A stretch of 26,466 bases of DNA, from the NCBI GenBank assembly GCA_021844725.1, contig JAKBSX010000002.1, forward strand, positions 1-26,466, in the 5' to 3' direction. This document shows, in pieces, positions 7,774-15,566 of this stretch. This stretch comes from Actinomycetes bacterium (GTDB lineage: Bacteria > Actinomycetota > Acidimicrobiia > Acidimicrobiales > Acidimicrobiaceae). The position numbers were made by a program, and so were the translations under genes. Under the pieces are notes generated by a model. That model did no database searches. It was not told where the DNA came from and saw nothing but the letters and a program-made list of their open reading frames with translations. Numbering within the stretch: the first letter of the stretch is position 1; each line of letters begins with the position of its first letter.

Positions 7774-9209
7774 AATCAGCAAAGAACCAATCAGCTAAGG
7801 ATATAAAAGTATTGGCGGTATCAACTTATGAGCTAGGACACCAACCACTGGTACTTGCCCGTTTGGCCTCAATTCTCGATATCCACGGAATTGAGTACAG
7901 CCTGGTGGATAACTCGGTGGCTAACCGGTCGTTTGAAAGTCCCGACGATTTTATACTTGCTGGCGGCAAGACTCCCACCCACCTAATCCTCTCAGTGCCT
8001 ATGCACACCGCCACTCAACTGGGCAAAAAGATAGCTGAACGGGCAAAAGCTCTGTTTGGAAGCGAATTAACTGTAATCGCTTTAGGGATGTACTCTAAAG
8101 TAGCCCTGTCGACAGGGACTCATTTCGATGCGGGAATTGCGACACTCGATTTACAGAGCGTGTCTAGGGCATTGGGAATCGCAATCACCGAGCAATCAAA
8201 TACTGAAAAGCTGGCACCCAACCGCTCTTCCCTGCCGTCAATTTCCAACTATGCATACCTTGTAACCGAAAACGGAAAACGACTTGTAGGCTACGTCGAG
8301 TCCACCGTCGGCTGTGCCCATAGTTGCAAGCACTGCCCAGTGCCAGTCATTTATCAGGGAAGATTCAAAGCTATTCCAAGCCAACTGGTCCTTAGCGAAA
8401 TTGACGACCTGGTGGACAAAGGTGCCGAACACATCACATTCGGTGATCCGGATTTCCTAAACGGGCCTGCGCATGCACTGAAGATTATACGGGAGATGCA
8501 TCAAAGACATCCTGAACTAACATTCGATGCAACCATAAAAGTCGAACATGTTCTCGAGCATCCAGATATCTGGGACGAGATGTCACGAGCTGGACTTCAG
8601 TTCATCGTTTCCGCCTTTGAGCACACCTCTGACCACATCCTCAAAAAATTAGACAAAGGCCATAGCAAGGATGACATAATTAGCGCGCTTGCAGTCCTGC
8701 GTCAATCCGGCATTGAGGTTAGGCCCTCGCTGCTTCCATTTACACCTTGGACTGACCGGGACAACTTATTGGAATTGATTGAATTCATTTTCGAATATGA
8801 CCTTATTCAGAGCATCGATCCTGTACAGCTCGGAATAAAACTTTTAGTGCCTCTCGACTCCCTTTTGCTTAGTGACCAAGAGGTAGATTTTGGCCCCTGG
8901 GACCCAGATCTTTTGTCGTTTCAGTGGCATAATCGGGACCAAACTATAGATGAGCTGCAACGTATTCTCGCAGCCATTGCCCAAGAATCGGAAGCCACAC
9001 AGAAAGACCCGGTGCAAACCTTTCATGAAATGAGAGAGGCTGCATATAATCACTTTGGAGCCAAAGCGCCAGAGGTCAATCTAATAAGCTCTGCCATAGG
9101 CCCTAAGCCCCGCCTAAGCGAATCCTGGTTTTGCTGTGCTGAACCCACTGAGCAACAACTGGGCACCTTCGATTCAGACCAGGGTTGCAAACCCATACTT
9201 CTTAGCTAG
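7770..9209 (+). CDS. CCAEP-tail radical SAM protein (Cys form of the CUAEP/CCAEP family)
   Basis: The 479-residue product has an N-terminal Rossmann-like region (about 10-155) with STYELGHQPLVLARLAS, resembling a B12-binding fold without the cobalt-ligating DxHxxG. The radical SAM domain follows, with the 4Fe-4S motif CAHSCKHC (Cys182, Cys186, Cys189; CxxxCxxC), TFGDPDFLNG (the GxIxGxxE-type strand region), and later LPFTPWT. The C-terminus carries FCCAEPTEQQ with Cys455-Cys456-Ala-Glu-Pro. This is the mark of a family that NCBI names CUAEP/CCAEP-tail radical SAM (seleno)protein, in which the second position is selenocysteine in some members and Cys here (codon TGT at 9135-9137). The function of the family is, to my knowledge, not established. 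It overlaps the upstream ATP-grasp gene by 4 bp. Family confidence is high; reaction unknown. Confidence 0.9.
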   Translation: MKSAKNQSAKDIKVLAVSTYELGHQPLVLARLASILDIHGIEYSLVDNSVANRSFESPDDFILAGGKTPTHLILSVPMHTATQLGKKIAERAKALFGSELTVIALGMYSKVALSTGTHFDAGIATLDLQSVSRALGIAITEQSNTEKLAPNRSSLPSISNYAYLVTENGKRLVGYVESTVGCAHSCKHCPVPVIYQGRFKAIPSQLVLSEIDDLVDKGAEHITFGDPDFLNGPAHALKIIREMHQRHPELTFDATIKVEHVLEHPDIWDEMSRAGLQFIVSAFEHTSDHILKKLDKGHSKDDIISALAVLRQSGIEVRPSLLPFTPWTDRDNLLELIEFIFEYDLIQSIDPVQLGIKLLVPLDSLLLSDQEVDFGPWDPDLLSFQWHNRDQTIDELQRILAAIAQESEATQKDPVQTFHEMREAAYNHFGAKAPEVNLISSAIGPKPRLSESWFCCAEPTEQQLGTFDSDQGCKPILLS

Positions 9210-9385
9210 CACAATTCAAGCAGAACAGTTTATATGCCTACGAAGTTCCATCTGAATTTCAGTATTGCGTCAAATTAACGAGCCAGCAGCAAGCAAGCTC
9301 CGTCAATTTCCCGATAGATGGCACACCTTGGGAAATTAGCTATCACTCACTCACTACTGGCTTAGTCAAACAAACTTCTCAATAG

Positions 9386-11269
9386 TTACGGTACGACCCC
9401 GTTTGCACCGGTGGCAGTACCTGCGACAATGGGCGCATTCAGTGGCTTTCCTCCCATTGAACCATAGAACCGGGCGTCACCAAAGCTGAATACTCCACCA
9501 TCTTTGGCAATCAGCCAGTAACCATGTCCGTCAGGAGTGGGAGTCATTGACACAATGGGCGCATTCAGTGGCTTTCCTCCCATTGAACCATAGAACCCTG
9601 CATCACCAAAGCTGAATACTCCGCCGTCCTTGGCGACCAGCCAGTAACCCTTTCCATCTGGGGTTGGAACCATTCCAACTATCGGAGCATTCAGAGGCTT
9701 TCCTCCCATTGAACCATAGAACCCTGCATCACCAAAGCTGAATACTCCGCCGTCCTTGGCAACCAGCCAGTAACCGAGTCCATCTGGGGTTGGAACCATT
9801 CCAACTATCGGAGCATTCAGAGGCTTTCCTCCCATGGAGCCGTAAAAGCCGACATGGCCAAAACTGAATACTCCGCCGTCCTTGGCGACCAGCCAGTAAC
9901 CGAGTCCGTTGGTACCTGGTGTACCAGGAGGACCATTGACTACCGGCGCTTCCGCAATACCTACGATGGGGGCGTTTAGATGCGCCCCTCCCATGGACCC
10001 ATAAAAGGTAGCGTCACCAAAGGTGAATACACCACCATCGCTGGCCGCCAAGGTGTAGCCACCCTGGTCACGAGTCTGGGCAATTCCGACAATCGGCGCA
10101 TTCAGGGGCTTGCCACCCATTGAACCATAGAAAGCCGCGTTACCAAAGGTAAATACTCCACCGTCTTTGGCTGCCTCCCAGTAACCGCCTCCGGGACTTG
10201 GCTGGGTGTACTGAAGGGTCGCTCCGGAAAAGTTATTGCCTGACAAATTGGTGCCGCTGACTTGCCAACTCTGCCAAACACCGACCTGCTGTCCAGTCAT
10301 GGTGTTTCCAGTGATAGTAGTCCCAGAAAGCACCGGAGTTACTGGTGCCGGAATTGGATTCACCTCAAGTGCAATCGCATTGGTTTGAGGAGCACCATTC
10401 ACATCCGCCCAGTTATTGGCGATCAAGGTGTTATTTTGAATCACAGTACCAGTAATGGAGTCAAGCGGAGCGTTGGCATGGAGGGTAATTCCAGCCAAAA
10501 AACTTCCAGTTATGCTGTTACCCGAAATCGTAATTCCGCTGGTTTTAGCCGATGGGGCATCAGTGGCGACGACTATCTGACCGATAACCGGCCCATGAGG
10601 ACCAAACTGCCCCGGAGATCCAATGATATGGTTTCCAGTAATAGTGATTTGAGATACTCCAACACTGTTATACGAAGCAATCACTATCCCACAACCGCCA
10701 TAGTTTCCACTAATCGTGTTGTTGGAAATTGTGTCGTTCGTAGAGGCATTTGGAGTACCTGGATTGGGTGCTCCCGGATCAATTGCACCGTCATCAGCCA
10801 GCCCAATGCCACCATCAGCCACATTACCATCAACGGTATTTCCGGTAATAGTGGAATTGGACGTGCCAACTAATTCGATTGCTTTATTCTCGTTGATCGC
10901 CTTATTCGGCGCCAGGCCATTATCCTGAACAGTATTAGAGCTGATGGTTACGTTCGAAGAATCTTGGACGAAAATTCCGTGATCGTTCGCACCAATAATA
11001 GTACTTCCAGTTATTGTGACCCCTGTGACCCCGGGACCAACGTAGATTCCTATGTCACATCCGGCAGCATTTACAGTCTGACCGGAAATTGACTGATTAG
11101 CTGTGGCTACAATTGCAGCCGTAAGCCCAGTGGAACCAGCCGCAGCACAAGAACTACTCGCCGCATAGGCAGCGGTAGATTGGATGGCAACCAGTCCCAT
11201 GGCAAACGGAAACGCAGAAACAGCCAGCATTAATATACTTACCTTGCGAGGTAAGTTAACAAGTTTCAT
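9386..11269 (-). CDS. Secreted surface protein: beta-helix domain plus six C-terminal repeats
   Basis: About 627 residues. A signal peptide (residues 1 to about 37) ends in AAYA before ASSSCAAAG. Residues about 45-345 are rich in ITGNTI/ISNNTISGN-type units, typical of a right-handed parallel beta-helix (NosD/PbH1-like). Residues about 360 to the end hold six copies of a 41-42-residue repeat containing AKDGGVFSFGDAGFYGSMGG, a type common in Acidimicrobiia surface and cell-wall-hydrolase proteins and probably forming propeller- or solenoid-like structure. The ATG at 11269 is chosen because it opens the signal peptide; an in-frame TTG at 11275 lies closer to the GGGGAG ribosome site. The ribosome site sits in the loop of a small hairpin (11273-11294). 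Likely role: exposed binding or adhesion protein; no catalytic site was seen. Confidence 0.85.
   Translation of the reverse strand: MKLVNLPRKVSILMLAVSAFPFAMGLVAIQSTAAYAASSSCAAAGSTGLTAAIVATANQSISGQTVNAAGCDIGIYVGPGVTGVTITGSTIIGANDHGIFVQDSSNVTISSNTVQDNGLAPNKAINENKAIELVGTSNSTITGNTVDGNVADGGIGLADDGAIDPGAPNPGTPNASTNDTISNNTISGNYGGCGIVIASYNSVGVSQITITGNHIIGSPGQFGPHGPVIGQIVVATDAPSAKTSGITISGNSITGSFLAGITLHANAPLDSITGTVIQNNTLIANNWADVNGAPQTNAIALEVNPIPAPVTPVLSGTTITGNTMTGQQVGVWQSWQVSGTNLSGNNFSGATLQYTQPSPGGGYWEAAKDGGVFTFGNAAFYGSMGGKPLNAPIVGIAQTRDQGGYTLAASDGGVFTFGDATFYGSMGGAHLNAPIVGIAEAPVVNGPPGTPGTNGLGYWLVAKDGGVFSFGHVGFYGSMGGKPLNAPIVGMVPTPDGLGYWLVAKDGGVFSFGDAGFYGSMGGKPLNAPIVGMVPTPDGKGYWLVAKDGGVFSFGDAGFYGSMGGKPLNAPIVSMTPTPDGHGYWLIAKDGGVFSFGDARFYGSMGGKPLNAPIVAGTATGANGVVP
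9389..10186 (-). repeat. Six tandem 126-bp coding repeats
   Basis: The repeats are spaced at 126 bp, measured at the shared cattc/gtttag site (9436, 9562, 9688, 9814, 9973, 10099); one interval is 159 bp, that is 126 plus 33 bp of Pro/Gly-rich insertion (protein segment VNGPPGTPGTNG). Neighbouring units are nearly identical in DNA, not only in protein, so recent duplication or gene conversion is likely. The first and last units are the most divergent. Confidence 0.92.
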
Positions 11270-11272
11270 TAA

Positions 11273-11294
11273 CAAGTAACTCCCCTTTTACTTG
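11273..11294 (-). promoter_or_regulatory. Hairpin presenting the ribosome site of the surface-protein gene
   Basis: On the minus strand CAAGTAA and TTACTTG form a perfect 7-bp stem whose 8-base loop is AAGGGGAG, the Shine-Dalgarno of the surface protein. Just upstream, GTTCAAGTA occurs twice with a 10-bp period (11289-11297 and 11299-11307), so alternative pairing of the TTACTTG arm is possible. Confidence 0.45.
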
Positions 11295-11307
11295 AACATA
11301 CTTGAAC

Positions 11308-11809
11308 CCGCCGCCCCAGTAAGGCTTGCAGGATAAACAGGACCTCTAGGATCGAACCCGCCATTCACCCGTGCCGTTGGCACTCCCGCGTAATTCTCTA
11401 AAAATCCTGTACCATTTGTTTTAGCACACCAGCAATGAGGTGTCAGAGTACAACCAGAGACAAATCATTGCTTCAGCATTTTGCCCAACTAACAAAATTG
11501 AATATTGGGTTGCAACCACCACAATTTTTTTCATTAACTTCACTAATTGAGAATAATTCATGCATTTATTGCAGGGTGATCAGCTTTGCTCAACGATGTC
11601 GTTTCCCCAGTACACGCCAGATATTATGGCATTCTGCTGCTTGATCATGATGCTATCTGTATATGTATTATTTGATATTCTTAAAGGTAGTTTTTTTCGC
11701 TATAAAAGGACCGTTTATAAGATCTTAATCTTAAAGACGATCGACAGTTCACGAACACAGAAAGTCATAATACCACCACAATAGGCGGTATCATCGTAAC
11801 ATTTCCGCC
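11308..11809. other. Non-coding stretch between the surface-protein gene and vapC
   Basis: About 500 bp, AT-rich to the right, with no gene I can support. A 74-codon frame (11560-11784, +) has one hydrophobic stretch but no ribosome site and no recognisable family. No terminator, tRNA or insertion sequence was seen. It should contain the surface-protein promoter near its left end. Confidence 0.6.
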
Positions 11810-12190
11810 TTAGCTCAAAACCTTCAGCAGGTCTTTATCGAAGGTCATAACCGCTGATTTCTGGAGCCCACCAGCAACTGCAAGAAGGCAATCTGCGAAG
11901 TCAAGTTTCTCGTGATCTGAGAACAACTCGAATGCTGACAATGCCAGTTCACTAACTTGGAACTGGGAAATGCTGAGAAGACCCTCAAAAATAAGTACAG
12001 TGTCTCGCCTGCTAAATCCGTACAAGGGATTGAACTCTAGAACAAAAAATAACTCTACTACTACTGCATCTAGAATGACAAGCTCACCGTAGCCATATTC
12101 ATCTATCTGCTCTATGGCCTGATGTGCCAACTCCGGCACATCGTTGGTCATGAGCCTGACCAGAACATTTGTATCCACGTAGCGGGTCAT
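11810..12190 (-). CDS. vapC: PIN-domain ribonuclease toxin, VapC type
   Basis: The 126-residue product is a complete PIN domain: YVDTNVLVRL (Asp6), VVVELFFVL (Glu46), LDFADCLLAVAG (Asp97, Asp100) and MTFDKDL (Asp118). These acidic residues bind Mg2+/Mn2+ in VapC nucleases, which cut specific tRNA or rRNA sites and stop translation. The start overlaps the stop of the upstream antitoxin by 4 bp, the usual coupling for such pairs. All catalytic acids are present, so the toxin is probably active. The RNA target cannot be read from sequence. Confidence 0.92.
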   Translation of the reverse strand: MTRYVDTNVLVRLMTNDVPELAHQAIEQIDEYGYGELVILDAVVVELFFVLEFNPLYGFSRRDTVLIFEGLLSISQFQVSELALSAFELFSDHEKLDFADCLLAVAGGLQKSAVMTFDKDLLKVLS

Positions 12191-12444
12191 ATTTTTTTAG
12201 AAGACCAAGCTTCACGTGTAGTTTTAGTTAAATCCCTGTCAGTTTTAGCACCTTCAAATGGTGGAAGATTCTTCCAAATCTTTTCCAGTTGTTCACGCAG
12301 TTCAGGTTCCGGGGTTAACACCAGCTGATTTCCATCTTCTCTTATGAGTAATCGCCTGTTTCTATCAAGATTTAGCTTCCTTACAAATTCACTCGGTAAG
12401 GTAATCTGATTTTTGCTTGTTATCGTCACAAACTTTCTTGACAT
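12187..12444 (-). CDS. vapB: AbrB/SpoVT-fold antitoxin, VapB type
   Basis: The 85-residue product begins MSRKFVTITSKNQITLPSEF, the swapped-hairpin AbrB/MazE DNA-binding fold. Its C-terminal half, rich in Glu, Trp and Lys, would wrap and block the PIN toxin. The frame is open to 12486, but the ATG at 12444 is the start: it begins the fold exactly and lies 7 bases after the -10 box of a strong promoter. That makes the mRNA leaderless or nearly so, since no Shine-Dalgarno is present. A palindrome around the -10 suits self-repression by the VapBC complex. The gene leads the two-gene operon. Confidence 0.92.
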   Translation of the reverse strand: MSRKFVTITSKNQITLPSEFVRKLNLDRNRRLLIREDGNQLVLTPEPELREQLEKIWKNLPPFEGAKTDRDLTKTTREAWSSKKI

Positions 12445-12472
12445 AGTAAGGAATATATCACTTGCCTTACTA
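12444..12472. promoter_or_regulatory. vapBC operator palindrome (TAGTAAGG-N13-CCTTACTA)
   Basis: A perfect 8-bp inverted repeat with a 13-bp spacer has centres 21 bp apart, two helical turns. One arm lies in the -35/-10 spacer and the other between the -10 and the start codon, so a bound complex would cover the promoter. Binding by VapB or VapBC is inferred from how such operons are normally regulated. Confidence 0.65.
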
Positions 12473-12480
12473 ATTGTCAA
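12452..12480 (-). promoter_or_regulatory. vapBC promoter (TTGACA-N17-TATATT)
   Basis: On the minus strand the -35 TTGACA (12475-12480) is perfect and the -10 TATATT (12452-12457) is near consensus, with the ideal 17-bp spacer. Transcription would start around 12445, directly at the vapB ATG (12444). Confidence 0.85.
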
Positions 12481-12759
12481 CTCCACATTCCAACCAAATC
12501 ACCGCTAAAGTATCGATTTTTCCCTATTTGCTAATACGAAACCTAGGTCTCCCAAATAAATGCAGCGATCTACGCCTGAAAGAACCAAAAATCTCAAAAA
12601 CTCCGAATCATGCAAATATGCTCGGCAGAATTTTCAATTCCAGGCTAGGTCAATGAATTGACTAAAGCCCAGGTCGGAAAGCAATGATCAACCCAAAGAC
12701 AGAGGCTTACAGCTCTAAAGCAAAGATTTGCTGTCACTGCGAGGTAATATCCTGTAAAG
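12481..12759. other. Divergent intergenic region upstream of vapBC and uvrD2
   Basis: No gene supported. Together with the vapB promoter it makes a gap of about 315 bp. Near the right end, TAATAT (12745-12750) could be a -10 for the helicase gene, giving a leaderless transcript, but no matching -35 is clear. Confidence 0.5.
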
Positions 12760-14838
12760 GTGGCCAATACTTCTGTAAATGCAATCCTTGAGAACTTGAA
12801 TTCAAACCAGTTGGAAGCTGTCACCGCGACTGAGCATCCGTTGATAATTATCGCCGGAGCCGGATCAGGCAAGACCCGAGTGCTCACTCGAAGGATCGCC
12901 TACCGGATTGCAACTGGTGATGCCGAAGCCAGACATACCCTCGCAATCACTTTTACAAAAAAGGCATCGAACGAATTGAAGCAACGCTTGACTGGAATGG
13001 AACTTCGCGATCAGATCGAAGCCCACACTTTCCATGCCGCAGCCCTACGAATCCTACAGCGGTTCTGGGAAAGCAATCACCTGACTCCGTTTGACCTGCT
13101 TGAATCAAAATTCAAGATGGTTTCCGATGCTCTCACGGCGATTGGAACCACCACTTCCGCTTCAACCGGTTTCGCTCAAAAGAAGGGAAGCAGCCAACCG
13201 CCAGTTAACACGGTACTCAAAAGATCCCTTATATCGGCAATAACTACCGAAATCGAGTGGGCGAAGGCTCATGGACTGAATCCATCGAGCTACCACAAAG
13301 CGGCTATCGCCCAAAACCGTGAGATCCCACTTACTCCAAGTGAGGTAAGCGAGGTGTTCAAACAATACGAAATTTTGAAACAGCGAACCAGAAAACTGGA
13401 CTATGACGATTTGATAACTCAGGCAACATGGGCACTGAACACAGATAAGAATTTCGCTGCAACGGAGCGGTACCGTATTCGTCACCTCTACATTGACGAA
13501 TTCCAAGATGTCAACCTTAATCAGATGAATCTGGTTAACGCTATCCTGGGTGACCGGATCGACCTTTGCGTGGTTGGAGATCCCAATCAGGCTATATATT
13601 CCTGGAATGGTGCAGACCCGACATTGCTTTCCAACTTGCCACAACGCTATCCAGAATCCAAGACAGTAGTCCTTTCTCACAACTACCGCTCCACCCCTCA
13701 GATACTTGCACTGGCGCAGTGCACCCTTACGCGGACAAGCAGCAAAGAGCGGAACAGTGGCTCCCTGGTTGCCAACCTGCCAGACGGACCTGTCCCAGTT
13801 ATTAGGGCTTTCAGCGACGATAAAACCGAGGCCCAAAGCGTTGCCCGACTGGTAAAGAAAGCCCACCAGCCTAATGTCAAATGGAGCGATATCGCGGTAC
13901 TTGCACGAACCAACTCCCAGCTGGTCACCTTCCAGAGCGCATTCAAAGAAAGCGCAATTCCAGCATTCATTAGTGGTGAGACCAGCTACCTTTCCCAAAG
14001 TGAAATTCGTTCCCTCCTTTACAGCCTTGAACGCGGAACCGGTCCATTGGTCGGGGCCTCGCTCTACGGTTGGCTGGAAGATGTGGTGGCTAAGTCATCC
14101 GAGATTCAAAGTGGCGACGGAGCTGCCTCTGACAACCTAAATCTATTCCTTAATCTTTCAAAAGAATTTCTGACATCATCGCCAACCGCAGATTCGCGCT
14201 CATTGGCTCTGTGGCTTCGCTCTGAGGCACAAAATGCCCTTGAAGAGAGTACTCATGACGCTGTAACTCTGACCACCTTTCATAAGGCAAAAGGACTGGA
14301 ATGGAAATCTGTGTTTATTGTCGGGATGGAAGATGGTTACGTACCGATAGCCAAAGCTGAATCAAACTCTGCACTTGCCGAAGAATTGAGGCTTCTATAT
14401 GTGGCTATCACCAGGGCAAAAAAAGAGCTCACCCTCACCTGGGCTAGAAGTCGCAAATATAATGACCGTTCCCTGAAAAGAGAACCTTCACCCTATCTCG
14501 CAAAATTAGAAGATATGATCCTCAAACTCTCTGGCCACCTTGCCACCCAGGAGCATGCGTTGAGCGTGATTCAAAGAACGCGAAAAGATCTCGAGTCCAA
14601 ACCGGAAAAGGAGTTCAACCAAACTCAGCAGAATATTCTGCAGTCGCTGAGACTATGGAGATCCAACAAATCTAAAGAGCTGGGAGTCCCCGCACACCTC
14701 ATCCTTCATGACCATGCAATCGAATCGATAACTCTCAAAAACCCTGACACTATTACCGCTCTTTCCAAGATTGCTGGAGTAGGTCAGGTTCGAGCAAGCC
14801 GGTTCGGGGACGATCTTCTAAAGTGCCTGAAAAATTAG
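12760..14838 (+). CDS. uvrD2: UvrD/PcrA-family DNA helicase with C-terminal HRDC domain (UvrD2-like)
   Basis: The 692-residue protein shows the superfamily 1A motifs in order: I (AGAGSGKT, 32-39), Ia (AITFTKKASNEL), II (YIDEFQD, 244-250), III (DPNQAIYSWNGADP), IV (NYRSTPQIL), V (TTFHKAKGLEW) and VI (LRLLYVAITRAKKEL). The last about 80 residues resemble an HRDC domain (LRLWRSNKSKELGVPAHLIL), as in mycobacterial UvrD2, a 3'-5' helicase for DNA repair. The Cys-rich (tetracysteine) linker of mycobacterial UvrD2 is not present: no Cys is seen between motif VI and HRDC. The GTG at 12760 is the only sensible start; it has no well-placed ribosome site. It overlaps the convergent thioesterase gene by 4 bp at the 3' end. 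Confidence 0.92.
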   Translation: MANTSVNAILENLNSNQLEAVTATEHPLIIIAGAGSGKTRVLTRRIAYRIATGDAEARHTLAITFTKKASNELKQRLTGMELRDQIEAHTFHAAALRILQRFWESNHLTPFDLLESKFKMVSDALTAIGTTTSASTGFAQKKGSSQPPVNTVLKRSLISAITTEIEWAKAHGLNPSSYHKAAIAQNREIPLTPSEVSEVFKQYEILKQRTRKLDYDDLITQATWALNTDKNFAATERYRIRHLYIDEFQDVNLNQMNLVNAILGDRIDLCVVGDPNQAIYSWNGADPTLLSNLPQRYPESKTVVLSHNYRSTPQILALAQCTLTRTSSKERNSGSLVANLPDGPVPVIRAFSDDKTEAQSVARLVKKAHQPNVKWSDIAVLARTNSQLVTFQSAFKESAIPAFISGETSYLSQSEIRSLLYSLERGTGPLVGASLYGWLEDVVAKSSEIQSGDGAASDNLNLFLNLSKEFLTSSPTADSRSLALWLRSEAQNALEESTHDAVTLTTFHKAKGLEWKSVFIVGMEDGYVPIAKAESNSALAEELRLLYVAITRAKKELTLTWARSRKYNDRSLKREPSPYLAKLEDMILKLSGHLATQEHALSVIQRTRKDLESKPEKEFNQTQQNILQSLRLWRSNKSKELGVPAHLILHDHAIESITLKNPDTITALSKIAGVGQVRASRFGDDLLKCLKN

Positions 14839-15545
14839 ACCCTGTTTCTCGAACGGGCTAACTCAATCAGCCTCTCGAAATCAATGGTTATGAACAGTGC
14901 CTCGGCCTCTGCGGTAATTTCCCCGTTATAACTGCAGGTACCCTTGGTGTAAACCTTTCTTCCATCCACTTTCTCCAAAAATCCCTCCAGCTTTAGCTCA
15001 GCCTGAATTGGAGTAGGTTTTCTAAAACTGACAGTAAGATTGGCTGTCATCCCTGGTTTTCCGGACAGAGACTGAGCCCTGCCCAACAGTTCATCAAATG
15101 AAGCAGCTAAAAATCCTCCATGAACGCATCCTGGAGGACCCTCATATGCCACCCCAAAATTGACCTCCCCAATGACTCGATGCGGCCCAGGCTTGGCTAT
15201 ATCGGGAATCTCAAAATTTATCGGTGGGGCCAAAGGATTGGCAACACCTGAAAGTGGAGAATGATCAAAAAATCCACCCGGTGAGCCTGAATTAGCTGCC
15301 TCAGAAAACCCCTCGTATAGCCTTCCTCGCGGGAGACTTTCTAATTTCGAAGCAACAGCCTCCAGGTCTGAGGCCAACTGCTCAAGTTGATCGTTACTTG
15401 CCTTTGTGGCAACCAACTTGTCTATAACTCTTCTGGTAGCGTCGCCAACTCTTGAAAACACTGCCCTTCGGGGATTATCAAGATCTCGTTGAAACTCCAG
15501 GAACTTTTTATAAAGACTCGAGGAAAATTCAGTCTCAGCACTCAT
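14835..15545 (-). CDS. PaaI/4HBT-type hotdog-fold thioesterase
   Basis: The 236-residue product has an N-terminal helical region (about 1-75) of no recognised family and a C-terminal hotdog domain. The hotdog part shows the family's active-site segment GPPGCVHGGFLAASFDELLG (HGG and the following Asp/Glu), then SGKPGMTANLTVSFRKPTP and the last strands with GEITAEAEALFITID. Such enzymes hydrolyse acyl-CoA thioesters; the chain is unknown. AGGAG stands 5 bases before the ATG. It follows xthA by 21 bp on the same strand, so the two are probably co-transcribed, with no obvious functional link. Confidence 0.88.
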   Translation of the reverse strand: MSAETEFSSSLYKKFLEFQRDLDNPRRAVFSRVGDATRRVIDKLVATKASNDQLEQLASDLEAVASKLESLPRGRLYEGFSEAANSGSPGGFFDHSPLSGVANPLAPPINFEIPDIAKPGPHRVIGEVNFGVAYEGPPGCVHGGFLAASFDELLGRAQSLSGKPGMTANLTVSFRKPTPIQAELKLEGFLEKVDGRKVYTKGTCSYNGEITAEAEALFITIDFERLIELARSRNRV

Positions 15546-15566
15546 TATCTCTCCTCACATTCATCC

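Noticed and set aside
7770..9209. Selenocysteine in the radical SAM tail
   Set aside because: No in-frame TGA is present; the key codon is TGT, so this copy is the Cys form.
9389..10186. Regular repeats considered as a CRISPR array
   Set aside because: The 126-bp period is an exact multiple of three, continues in frame through a secreted protein and has no unique spacers.
10262..10873. 203-codon plus-strand frame inside the surface-protein gene
   Set aside because: Shadow of the repetitive beta-helix coding sequence; no ribosome site or domain.
11560..11784. 74-codon frame with a hydrophobic stretch between the surface protein and vapC
   Set aside because: No ribosome site, no known family, AT-rich DNA; chance frame is more likely. 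A small membrane protein cannot be fully excluded.
13162..13998. 278-codon minus-strand frame inside uvrD2
   Set aside because: Lies wholly opposite a well-conserved helicase and has no recognisable domain.
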